The position numbers were made by a program, and so were the translations under genes. Of a DNA stretch of 47,110 nucleotides, positions 40,530-47,110 are shown piece after piece (the first letter of the stretch is position 1; each line of letters opens with the position of its first letter). The notes beneath the pieces were generated by a model, which was not told where the DNA came from, ran no database searches, and saw only the letters and a program-made list of their open reading frames with translations. Source of the DNA: Hymenobacter terrestris (GTDB lineage Bacteria > Bacteroidota > Bacteroidia > Cytophagales > Hymenobacteraceae); the NCBI RefSeq assembly GCF_013377905.1, contig NZ_JABKAV010000026.1, positions 1 through 47,110 on the forward strand, in the 5' to 3' direction.

Positions 40530-40570
40530 AACTGGTGTCTAAAATGATCTGAACTGAATGCGGAGGGCGA

Positions 40571-40643
40571 TGTCATGCTGAGCTTGTCGAAGCATATTTA
40601 CCGCAGTGGTAACTCTGTTGGCTACGACGAGCTCAGTATGACA
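40571..40643. repeat. Family A palindrome, copy 4 (diverged)
   Basis: TGTCATGCTGAGCTTGTCGA and AGC pairs, with about four mismatches, with the stretch ending at 40643 (GACGAGCTCAGTATGACA). It is in the spacer upstream of the acyl-CoA carboxylase gene. Confidence 0.8.
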
Positions 40644-40715
40644 CCGCTCTGTTAATTATCTCGTTCGGGCCTCTCACTACCCAATTCTACCCACCCACTT
40701 CCCATCCCACCCGCA

Positions 40716-42344
40716 ATGAACCTCGAATTCAACAAAAACGAAGACAGCCTCAAGCAACTCATCTTTCAACTAAGCCAGCGCAACAAGCGCGTGGCGTTGG
40801 GTGGCGGCGAGAAAAGTATGGCCAAGCACAAAGCCAAGGGCAAGCTCACGGCCCGCGAGCGGATTGCCTACTTGCTCGATGAGGGGGCGGACAGCGTGGA
40901 AATCGGGGCGTTTGCCGGCGACGGTATGTACCAGGATGAGGGCGGCTGCCCCGGGGGCGGCGTGGTGGTAACGATTGGTTGGGTGCAGGGCCGGCAGTGC
41001 GTGGTAGTGGCCAATGATGCCACCGTGAAGGCCGGGGCTTGGTTCCCGATTACGGCCAAGAAAAACCTGCGGGCCCAGGAAATCAGTATCGAAAACAAGC
41101 TGCCCATCATCTACCTCGTCGATTCGGCGGGTGTATATCTGCCCATGCAGGACGAGATTTTCCCCGATAAGGAGCACTTCGGCCGCATCTTCCGCAATAA
41201 CGCCGTGATGAGCTCGATGGGCATTGTGCAGATGGCCGCCATTATGGGCCCCTGCGTAGCCGGCGGGGCCTACCTGCCCATCATGAGCGACGAGGCCATG
41301 ATTGTGGACGGCACCGGCTCGGTGTTTCTGGCGGGCTCCTACTTGGTGAAATCGGCCATCGGCGAATCCATCGACAACGAAACGCTGGGCGGGGCCTCCA
41401 CGCACTCCGAAATTTCGGGCGTCACGGACTACAAATTTGAGAACGACGAGCAGTGCCTCGACCACCTGCGCAACATCTTCGATAAGCTCGGGGGCCAGGC
41501 CACGGCCGGTTTCTCGCGCAAAGCGGCTGTTGCGCCTAAGGCGAATCCCGAGGAAATCCTAGGCGTGCTGCCGGCCGACCGCGCCAAGCCCTACGACATG
41601 ATGGACATCATCAACCGGCTGGTGGATAACTCGGAATTCGAGCCCTACAAAGACCTGTATGGCCAGACGTTGCTGTGTGGCCTGGCCCGCATCGACGGTT
41701 GGGCGGTGGGCATCGTGGCCAACCAGCGCAAAATCGTGAAGACCAAGAAGGGCGCCATGCAGATGGGTGGCGTCATCTACTCCGACTCGGCCGACAAGGC
41801 GGCGCGGTTTATTATGAACTGCAACCAGAAGAAAATTCCGCTGCTGTTCCTGCACGATGTGTCGGGCTTCATGGTGGGCTCGCAGAGTGAGCACGGCGGC
41901 ATCATCAAGGACGGCGCGAAAATGGTGAATGCCATGGCCAACTCCGTGGTGCCTAAGTTCTCGGTGATTGTGGGCAACAGCTACGGCGCCGGCAACTACG
42001 CCATGTGCGGCAAGGCCTACGACCCGCGCCTCATCGTGGCCTGGCCCACGGCCCAGCTGGCTGTAATGAGCGGCGCGGCCGCCGCCAACACGCTACTCCA
42101 GATTCAGGTGGCCTCGCTTAAGTCCAAGGGCCAGGAAATCACGCCCGAAGCCGAAAAGGAGCTGCTCGACACGATTAAGGCCCGCTACGACGAGCAACTC
42201 TCGCCCTACTACGCCGCCGCCCGCCTCTGGGTCGATGCCATCATCGACCCCCGCGACACCCGCAAGGTTATTTCCCAAGGCATCAGCATGGCCAACCACG
42301 CGCCGATTGAAAAGGCCTACAACGTGGGCGTTATTCAGGTGTGA
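40716..42344 (+). CDS. Acyl-CoA carboxylase beta (carboxyltransferase) subunit
   Basis: 542 residues. It transfers CO2 from carboxybiotin to an acyl-CoA (propionyl-, methylcrotonyl- or related). Two crotonase-fold halves are visible, with VVANDATVKAGAWFPITAKKNLRAQEIS and oxyanion-hole glycines (MGPCVAGGAYLPIMSDE) in the first, and FLHDVSGFMVGSQSEHGGIIKDGAKMVNA and GNSYGAGNYAMCGKAYDPRL in the second. The DISGFM/SYGAG-type motifs fit the propionyl/methylcrotonyl-CoA carboxylase group. The biotin-bearing alpha subunit is not in the window. An AT-rich orphan follows after 16 bp. Confidence 0.94.
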   Translation: MNLEFNKNEDSLKQLIFQLSQRNKRVALGGGEKSMAKHKAKGKLTARERIAYLLDEGADSVEIGAFAGDGMYQDEGGCPGGGVVVTIGWVQGRQCVVVANDATVKAGAWFPITAKKNLRAQEISIENKLPIIYLVDSAGVYLPMQDEIFPDKEHFGRIFRNNAVMSSMGIVQMAAIMGPCVAGGAYLPIMSDEAMIVDGTGSVFLAGSYLVKSAIGESIDNETLGGASTHSEISGVTDYKFENDEQCLDHLRNIFDKLGGQATAGFSRKAAVAPKANPEEILGVLPADRAKPYDMMDIINRLVDNSEFEPYKDLYGQTLLCGLARIDGWAVGIVANQRKIVKTKKGAMQMGGVIYSDSADKAARFIMNCNQKKIPLLFLHDVSGFMVGSQSEHGGIIKDGAKMVNAMANSVVPKFSVIVGNSYGAGNYAMCGKAYDPRLIVAWPTAQLAVMSGAAAANTLLQIQVASLKSKGQEITPEAEKELLDTIKARYDEQLSPYYAAARLWVDAIIDPRDTRKVISQGISMANHAPIEKAYNVGVIQV

Positions 42345-42360
42345 TTGGTAGCGTAAGAAA

Positions 42361-42864
42361 ATGAAAATACCATTCAGGATACATCGTTCCTACAAGTCGT
42401 CATTGACGGTAGAGCAGATATATCAATTTTTAGATCACCTCTCATCAAAAAAATCTGAGATATGGACATTCAAAAGCAATACTTATGACGTTCAGGTTGA
42501 TGATGAGTGCTTTTCAATTAAAAAGCGTGGTGGGAGCATAAATGGCCAAATTCATCCGTTGGTGAAGGGAGAAATTATGAATGCTGACTTTGTACAGGTG
42601 AGTCTGGATATTAAACCGTCATACTCCACCATGTTCCTCAGTTTTATAGTAGGCAGCATTCTGCTTTTCTCCCTTTTGTTAAGTGAAAAAATAACTATTA
42701 ATGGTGTGTACAGATCCATCACTTTATTGGAAAGGACAGGCTTTGTTTTCTTTGTTGTGGCCATACCAGCAGGACTTTCCTACTTCAAAACTATCAAGCC
42801 GACGCAAGACACAGAGAAGTGGTTAATTAGGGAAATGCAGCTCAAACCGCTTCCGAATGAATAA
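42361..42864 (+). CDS. AT-rich orphan membrane protein
   Basis: 167 residues, unlike any family I know. Residues 1-75 are soluble and charged (SLTVEQIYQFLDHLSSKKSEIWTF); two hydrophobic helices lie at about 85-107 and 120-140, and the tail is charged again. The gene is far richer in A and T than its neighbours and uses codons such as ATA, TTA and AAA rarely seen around it, which points to recent acquisition. It begins only 16 bp after the carboxylase stop, so it may be read from the same message. Confidence 0.75.
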   Translation: MKIPFRIHRSYKSSLTVEQIYQFLDHLSSKKSEIWTFKSNTYDVQVDDECFSIKKRGGSINGQIHPLVKGEIMNADFVQVSLDIKPSYSTMFLSFIVGSILLFSLLLSEKITINGVYRSITLLERTGFVFFVVAIPAGLSYFKTIKPTQDTEKWLIREMQLKPLPNE

Positions 42865-43041
42865 ATAAAACTATCGGCCCGCCAGTTCCACCCGGAGCGG
42901 CGGGCCGCTGGCGTTTCGGCGGACCGGGTGGATGCTTGGGCTGAACGCAACGGCAGGCTGAGGCCTGTAGGGATACAGGTAAACCGGAGCCAAAACTGTA
43001 AAACGCCGTAATTTGGTCATTCAACCTAGCAGTTTCCGCTC

Positions 43042-44217
43042 ATGGCCAAGAAGAAATCTGATGGCGCGCCCGCCCTCGTGCATATTCCGAACGCAGGCAA
43101 GGGTTCCGACGCGCTTTCCAAGGAGCAAAAGGCCTTCAACCGGCTCACCAAGCAGATTACTAAGCTCGAAACCGAGGTGAGCGAGTTCCGGGCGGCCGCC
43201 GACAAGCTGCGCCAGCGGGTGCAAAACGAGTACCGGCCCCTGCAAACCCGGCACCACGACCAGCGCGCCGCTATGGTACGGGCCCTGGGCCAGGCCTACG
43301 AACAGCAGAAGCTCACCAAAACCGAGCGCACTAAAATTGTGGATCTGGTAGTGGACAAGTGTGCCGACCTGCTTGACCGGGGCTACGACGACTTGGCTCC
43401 CATTTTCGACCTGCTCGACCCGCCACCCACGCCCGAGGAAGCGGCGGCTCTGGAGGCGGAGGACGCCGACCTGGAAGCCCAGACGGCCGAAATGATGAAG
43501 CAGATGTACCGCCAGCAGTTCGGCATCGAGTTCGAGGAAGGGGTGGATGTGAGCACGCCCCAGAAGTTTCAGGCCTATGTGGCCCAGCAGATGGCCGCCC
43601 GGCAGGAGGCCTACGAGCAGCAGGAAGCCGAGGCCGAGGAGCGCCGGAGCAAGCGCAAAAAGAGCCCCACGCAGCAGGCCGCCGCCGACAAAAAGAAGGC
43701 TGAGGAGCAGAACATCACCCAAGCCGTGCGCACGCTGTACATGGATCTGGTGAAGCACCTGCACCCCGACCGGGAGCCTGACGAGGACGAAAAAATCCGC
43801 AAAACCGAGCTGCTGGCCCGCGTGACTACCGCCTACAAGGCCAACGAGCTTCTCACGCTGCTACGGCTGCAACTGGAGCTGAACCGCATCGATCAGGCCC
43901 ACCTCGAAAGCCTGGCCGAAGACCAGCTGCGCTACTTCAACAAGCTGCTGCGCGAGCAGGTCAAGGAGCTGGACCAACAGTTGTTCGATGAGCAGATGGG
44001 CCTGCAAAGCTTCACCGGTAAACAGTATTTCTACACCAGCAGCCCCGCTGCCATGGAGCTGGATTTCCTGCAGATGAAGGCCAGCTTGGAACAGCGAATC
44101 CGGCAGTTGGAGGCTGAGGTAACTGCCTTCGGCCACGACCCCAAGGCCCTCAAGGCGTTTCTCAAGGACTACAAAATCCCCAAGGCTGGCTCGGACCCCC
44201 GGTTCATTCGGCTATAA
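43042..44217 (+). CDS. J-domain protein (DnaJ-like co-chaperone)
   Basis: 391 residues, soluble. An N-terminal helical/coiled-coil part (KAFNRLTKQITKLETEVSEFRAAADKLRQRV) is followed by an acidic segment and a Lys/Gln-rich linker (about 190-222). A J-domain core follows with AVRTLYMDLVKHLHPDRE; the HPD triad that stimulates the ATPase of Hsp70 is at residues 241-243. After it comes ELLARVTTAYKANELLTLLRLQLELN, then a further coiled coil. There is no G/F region or zinc finger, so it is a type III J-protein with the J-domain in the middle. The likely Hsp70 partner is DnaK (inference). A TAATTTG stretch about 30 bp upstream may be its promoter box. Confidence 0.85.
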   Translation: MAKKKSDGAPALVHIPNAGKGSDALSKEQKAFNRLTKQITKLETEVSEFRAAADKLRQRVQNEYRPLQTRHHDQRAAMVRALGQAYEQQKLTKTERTKIVDLVVDKCADLLDRGYDDLAPIFDLLDPPPTPEEAAALEAEDADLEAQTAEMMKQMYRQQFGIEFEEGVDVSTPQKFQAYVAQQMAARQEAYEQQEAEAEERRSKRKKSPTQQAAADKKKAEEQNITQAVRTLYMDLVKHLHPDREPDEDEKIRKTELLARVTTAYKANELLTLLRLQLELNRIDQAHLESLAEDQLRYFNKLLREQVKELDQQLFDEQMGLQSFTGKQYFYTSSPAAMELDFLQMKASLEQRIRQLEAEVTAFGHDPKALKAFLKDYKIPKAGSDPRFIRL

Positions 44218-44620
44218 ACGGCAGCGCCGGTAGGCAGCAGGGCATGGTGGTTTGAAAGCCGCGTGGAAAGTAGCGCGGCCCTGGTAAGCCGTCCGGCCGC
44301 TACCGCCTATCTAATTGTGCTAGCGAATGGAACGTTACGGAGAGTGCCGCGAAGCCTCTCGCGTGCTGACGTTGGCTTATCGTTACAATATCGTTACAAC
44401 GTCAGCACGCGAGAGGCTTCGCGGTACTCTGCATGGCGTGCTTTCGACCAGCCATCCACACACGCTACGGCTCTGGTTTGCTTCCGGCCATTGCTGCCAA
44501 CCGAACAAAACGGCCCAGCCAACGTGTTAGCTACCGGCAACCTGCCCACTAAAACGGCGTCGGTTGTGTTTAGTCGCTTATTTTGTCTGCTCCTGCTTTA
44601 GTTGCCGCCCGCTTCCGTCC
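44218..44620. other. Spacer with family A palindrome
   Basis: 403 bp without a supported gene. The main feature is the palindrome at 44341-44430. The remaining frames give only low-complexity translations. A TATTTTG stretch near 44580, about 40 bases before the next ATG, may be a promoter box. Confidence 0.65.
44341..44430. repeat. Family A palindrome, copy 5 (34-bp arms, one mismatch)
   Basis: Arms 44341-44374 and 44397-44430 differ at one position (GAGTGCCGCGAAG against GAGTACCGCGAAG). The arm core GCGAAGCCTCTCGCGTGC relates it to copies 2 and 3. Confidence 0.92.
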
Positions 44621-45487
44621 ATGACCAACCGCGAAATCAAGGCCCTTATTTCCCTGCTCGACGATCCGGAAAGCGCCCCCCATGTGGAGGGAAAAATCCA
44701 GACGCTGGGCGAAACCATTATCCCGTTTCTGGAGGAAAGCTGGGAGGAAAGCCTCGACCCGCGCCAGCAGCAGCGCCTCGAAGACCTGATTCACCACTTG
44801 CAGTTTGAGGGCCTGCAGCAGCGCTTTAGGGTGTGGCGCGAGGCAGGGGCCGAAAACCTGCTGGAGGGCATGTGGCTGCTGAACTCCTATCAGTATCCCG
44901 ATGCCGATTTTCAGAGCCTGAACCGGGCCATTGAGCAGCTACGTTTCGAGGTCTGGACGCTGCTGCAGCCCGAAATGCACCCCGCCGACCAGGTGCAGAC
45001 GCTCAACCACGTGTTCTTCCGGGCCCATAAGTTCGCGGCCAACACCCAGAACTTCCATTCGCCGGCCAACTCCATGCTGCACCGGGTGCTGGAAACCAAG
45101 CGCGGCAACCCGCTCACGCTCTGCGTGATATATCTGCTGGTGGCCCAGCGCCTTAAGCTGCCGGTGTTCGGTGTTAACCTGCCCAACCTGTTCGTGCTCA
45201 CCTACCAGCTCGAACCGCCCCTGGAGCCTTTCTACATCAACTGCTACAACCGTGGCCTGGTGCTCTCGCGCACCGATATCGAACACTACGTACAGCAGCT
45301 CAACCTCACGCCCAACGACATCTTCTTCGAGCCCTGCACCCACCTCGACATCGTGCGCCGGGCCCTACGCAATCTGCAGCTCAGCTTCGAGAAGCTGCAG
45401 GAGCCCGCCAAAGCCGTGGAAGTCGGCCAGTTGCTGACCATACTTACCGACGACCCGCAGCCATCCGACACTGACCCCAACGAATAA
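44621..45487 (+). CDS. SirB1-like/transglutaminase-related protein
   Basis: 288 residues, cytosolic. The N-terminal part (about 1-100) is helical (TNREIKALISLLDDPESAPHVEGKIQTLG). The SirB1 core follows: LNHVFFRAHKFAANTQNFHSPANSMLHRVLETKRGNPLTLCVIYLLVAQRLKLPVFGVNLPNLFVLTY, where KRGNPLTLCVIYL is the most conserved segment. The end is a short helix pair (RRALRNLQLSFEKLQEPAKAVEVGQLL). The family resembles transglutaminases but its role is not known. The ATG at 44621 is preferred over an upstream in-frame start, which would add a Cys-rich stretch foreign to the family. Confidence 0.85.
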   Translation: MTNREIKALISLLDDPESAPHVEGKIQTLGETIIPFLEESWEESLDPRQQQRLEDLIHHLQFEGLQQRFRVWREAGAENLLEGMWLLNSYQYPDADFQSLNRAIEQLRFEVWTLLQPEMHPADQVQTLNHVFFRAHKFAANTQNFHSPANSMLHRVLETKRGNPLTLCVIYLLVAQRLKLPVFGVNLPNLFVLTYQLEPPLEPFYINCYNRGLVLSRTDIEHYVQQLNLTPNDIFFEPCTHLDIVRRALRNLQLSFEKLQEPAKAVEVGQLLTILTDDPQPSDTDPNE

Positions 45488-45500
45488 GTAAGTAGCAAAG

Positions 45501-45558
45501 CTATAAACGGCCACGGCCGGCCTGCACTAATATGCGGGCCGGCCGTGGCCGTTTATAG
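45501..45558. terminator. Long bidirectional terminator
   Basis: Perfect 22-bp arms, 45501-45522 (CTATAAACGGCCACGGCCGG then CC) and 45537-45558, around 14 bases. It lies between converging genes (stops at 45487 and 45569). Confidence 0.85.
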
Positions 45559-45568
45559 GGAAAGAGGT

Positions 45569-46171
45569 TTAGAACCGCTTGATCAGGCAGCCGGCGGCGC
45601 GCTTGTCGGTTACGCCGGCGGCGCGGCCGGCCAGCAGGTTGTCGAGCACCTGGGCCAGGTACTTTTCCTTCACGTAGTTCTCCACCTGCGGATTGTCGTC
45701 GATGGCCCCTTTATAGCGCACCGCAAAACCGCCGCTGACGGGCTGCAGTACAATTACCTCGGGGGTTTTGGTGGCACCCAGCAGCGTGCTCACCGTCTGG
45801 CCTTCGTCGGTGAGCAGTGGGAGGGCCGCGCTGCCACTGGCCTTCACTTTCACTTTCTCGTTGGCATCAATGGCCGCCTCCACGTTAATGGGCGTGTCGA
45901 TGAACAGGAACTGCACGCCTTTGCCGCCGTAGTCGGCACTGAGAGCGGCCAGCCGGTTCTGGTATAGCGTCGAGAAGGGGCAGGTCTGGTTGATGAACAC
46001 CACGACCACGGCCTTGCTGCCGGTGTAGCTTTTCAGGCTCACTTCCGTATTGTTCTGCTTGAGGCTGAAATCGGCTACCGAGCGGCTGCCCTGGGCGCGG
46101 GCCGAGCTAACGGCGAAGATGCCGAACAACAGCGTGGCGGCGGCAAGCAGGGAAATGCGGCGGAAAGACAT
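45569..46171 (-). CDS. Exported redoxin (AhpC/TSA-like)
   Basis: 200 residues with a signal peptide (MSFRRISLLAAATLLFGIFAVSSARA). The thioredoxin-fold domain has the single active-site cysteine in NQTCPFSTLYQ (Cys64), a peroxiredoxin-like TxxC position, and the cis-proline loop KTPEVIVL. The C-terminus RAAGCLIKR carries a second cysteine (Cys195) in a GCxIK motif seen in this group of exported redoxins. It may reduce peroxides or disulfides in the periplasm. It converges with the SirB1-like gene at the long hairpin. Confidence 0.88.
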   Translation of the reverse strand: MSFRRISLLAAATLLFGIFAVSSARAQGSRSVADFSLKQNNTEVSLKSYTGSKAVVVVFINQTCPFSTLYQNRLAALSADYGGKGVQFLFIDTPINVEAAIDANEKVKVKASGSAALPLLTDEGQTVSTLLGATKTPEVIVLQPVSGGFAVRYKGAIDDNPQVENYVKEKYLAQVLDNLLAGRAAGVTDKRAAGCLIKRF

Positions 46172-46203
46172 AGGGACGTTGGTGAGGTGGTGAGCGGGTT
46201 CAC

Positions 46204-46857
46204 TTACGCAGCATCTACGCAGTAAGTGAGCACGTAATCGGGGGTGGGCTGAAAATAATGAATCTGGTGTTGGCGGCGGGAGTTTTCTAGCAGCAGGTGT
46301 CCCGTCAAAACACCTGCCTCCCGCCGCTCAAACGGATTGAGCAACAATTGCTCTTTGAACACCAGCCCCCGGCGACTATGCAGCTTGTAGAGCGTTTCCT
46401 TGGCACTCCAGTACAGGCAGTGCTTGGCTGCATCGTTGCCGGCGTCGGTCTGTTCGGCTTCCGATAGAAACCGCCGGGCCAGCTGTTGGGCTTTTGGGCG
46501 GATGAGTTCAATATCTGTGCCAACGGCTGCGGCACCCCGGGCAACCAGCGCCGCCACCCACTCGCCCGAGTGCGACAACGACACCCCGAAGGCGGGCAAA
46601 CCACTGAAATAGGGCCGGCCGTTCGGGTCGTTTTCGAGCGGGGTGGGCGCATCGGTTAGTTCGCGCAGCAGCTGCCCGGCCAGCACACGGGCCGCCAGCC
46701 ACTGCCGGGCCCGCAGTTCGTCGCGGCCGTCGGGAAACCGGGCCAGATAGTGCGCCGGACTCGGCAGCAACTCCCAGAGTTTGTCGGCCGGTTCCGTGAG
46801 GTGCCACAGCCCTAGCAGGGCCTCGGCAGAAACAGGGGAGAGGGAGTGCAGCGGCAT
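46204..46857 (-). CDS. 4'-phosphopantetheinyl transferase (Sfp/AcpT type)
   Basis: A 217-residue enzyme that puts the phosphopantetheine arm on acyl or peptidyl carrier proteins. Family motifs: NGRPYF (P-loop-like region), VSLSHSGEWVAALVARG, AVGTDIELI with the metal-binding Asp and Glu, and YWSAKETLYKLHSRRGLVF with the catalytic Glu and Lys. The start is the ATG at 46857; the TTG at 46860 is directly before it. It ends 32 bp before the redoxin start in the same direction, so the two may share a message. Confidence 0.92.
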   Translation of the reverse strand: MPLHSLSPVSAEALLGLWHLTEPADKLWELLPSPAHYLARFPDGRDELRARQWLAARVLAGQLLRELTDAPTPLENDPNGRPYFSGLPAFGVSLSHSGEWVAALVARGAAAVGTDIELIRPKAQQLARRFLSEAEQTDAGNDAAKHCLYWSAKETLYKLHSRRGLVFKEQLLLNPFERREAGVLTGHLLLENSRRQHQIHYFQPTPDYVLTYCVDAA

Positions 46858-46909
46858 CAATGGGGTGGAAGCGAATGAGTGGCTCGGGAAGCAGGGAGCC
46901 GATAAGGGG

Positions 46910-46917
46910 CAAAGGTA
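46910..46917 (-). promoter_or_regulatory. -7 box of the phosphopantetheinyl transferase gene
   Basis: TACCTTTG on the minus strand (complement of 46910-46917), 52 bases before the ATG. The upstream (-33) side is made of a family A repeat arm beginning at 46921. Confidence 0.6.
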
Positions 46918-46918
46918 C

Positions 46919-46949
46919 GGTCATCCTGAGCGCAGCGAAGGACTTATAT
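46919..46949. repeat. Family A single arm, copy 6
   Basis: GGTCATCCTGAGCGCAGCGA and AGGAC match the family A core (GTCATGCTGAGCGCAGC) with few changes. No second arm is present before the next repeat at 46994. Confidence 0.75.
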
Positions 46950-46993
46950 AGAAGCGAATAGCAAACAGCAGCTTAACCCCAAGTTGGGGAGGT

Positions 46994-47087
46994 CGATGTA
47001 GGGGCGGGGCTTGTCCCCCCCCGCCCTCGAACGGGCCTTGTTTGGATCGTTCAACGACGGGCGGGGGAAAGTCCCGCCCCTACGTCG
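46994..47087. repeat. Family B palindrome, copy 2
   Basis: CGATGTAGGGGCGGGGCTTG then TCC (46994 onward) pairs with the stretch ending at 47087, with a few mismatches and a length difference in the C-run. It is clearly related to the copy at 33511-33614. Confidence 0.88.
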
Positions 47088-47110
47088 TGCCGATATATGC
47101 ACGCCACAGT

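Noticed and set aside
42875..42907. Hairpin CGGCCCGCC/GGCGGGCCG after the AT-rich orphan
   Set aside because: It is possible as a terminator, but the stem is only 9 bp and no T-run follows on either strand.
1..47110. tRNA, rRNA, riboswitch, transposase, phage or defence genes
   Set aside because: I looked for cloverleaf ends, transposase DDE-type proteins, integrases, toxin-antitoxin pairs and nuclease/helicase clusters and saw none that could be supported by eye. A covariance-model search would be the decisive check for small RNAs.

Overview
The window looks like a piece of a high-GC Bacteroidota chromosome, most likely Hymenobacter or a close relative in the Cytophagales. The basis is a type IX secretion C-terminal sorting domain with the LPVTLISFTAQ-type linker, promoters of the Bacteroidota type (TTG, 19-21 bp, TAnnTTTG), little sign of Shine-Dalgarno sequences, a Rho factor with a large disordered insertion, and the palindromic spacer repeats common in these genomes. 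The genus call is an inference. I see no tRNA, rRNA, CRISPR array, prophage, transposase or restriction/defence cluster. This is mainly core and housekeeping DNA with a few odd genes.

Layout. 1-2.3 kb: 3' end of polX and a GT9 glycosyltransferase. 2.4-4.0 kb: a lipoprotein, a small conserved protein and a broken osmC gene. 4.0-8.1 kb: serS and rho, divergent, around a 490-bp gene-free gap. 8.2-11.0 kb: a T9SS cargo protein, a DsbA-like oxidoreductase and a lipoprotein. 11.2-13.5 kb (minus): a UbiA prenyltransferase, a methyltransferase whose 3' end is made of a repeat, and a small membrane protein. 13.9-18.2 kb (plus): seven genes, six for membrane proteins (one with DUF4173) and one for a winged-helix regulator; two near-identical palindromes precede the first and third genes. 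18.3-20.7 kb: a class A penicillin-binding protein. 20.8-24.3 kb (minus): a pterin pair (PTPS, FolE), then a TIGR01777 epimerase, a lipoprotein and a creatininase-family hydrolase. 24.5-29.7 kb: a periplasmic coiled-coil protein, a pyrophosphatase-like lipoprotein without its catalytic residues, a large M1 peptidase and a small orphan. 29.9-32.4 kb (minus): rpsP-rimM-trmD and rplS. 32.5-38.5 kb (minus): acyl-CoA desaturase, RluA-type pseudouridine synthase, panB and an LptD-like protein. 38.6-40.5 kb (plus): cell-wall amidase and MlaD-type protein, divergent from lptD, together an envelope locus. 40.7-45.5 kb: acyl-CoA carboxylase beta subunit, an AT-rich orphan, a J-domain protein and a SirB1/transglutaminase-like protein. 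45.6-46.9 kb (minus): a redoxin and an Sfp-type phosphopantetheinyl transferase.

The spacers are the most unusual part. They hold at least four families of long imperfect palindromes, some touching genes or promoters, and several exceptionally long near-perfect terminator hairpins of 22-34 bp per arm. The best candidates for new biology are the regulator/DUF4173 membrane module with its shared operator, the degenerate pyrophosphatase lipoprotein, the palindrome families and two promoters that would make leaderless transcripts. I found no convincing new multi-gene defence or mobile system.
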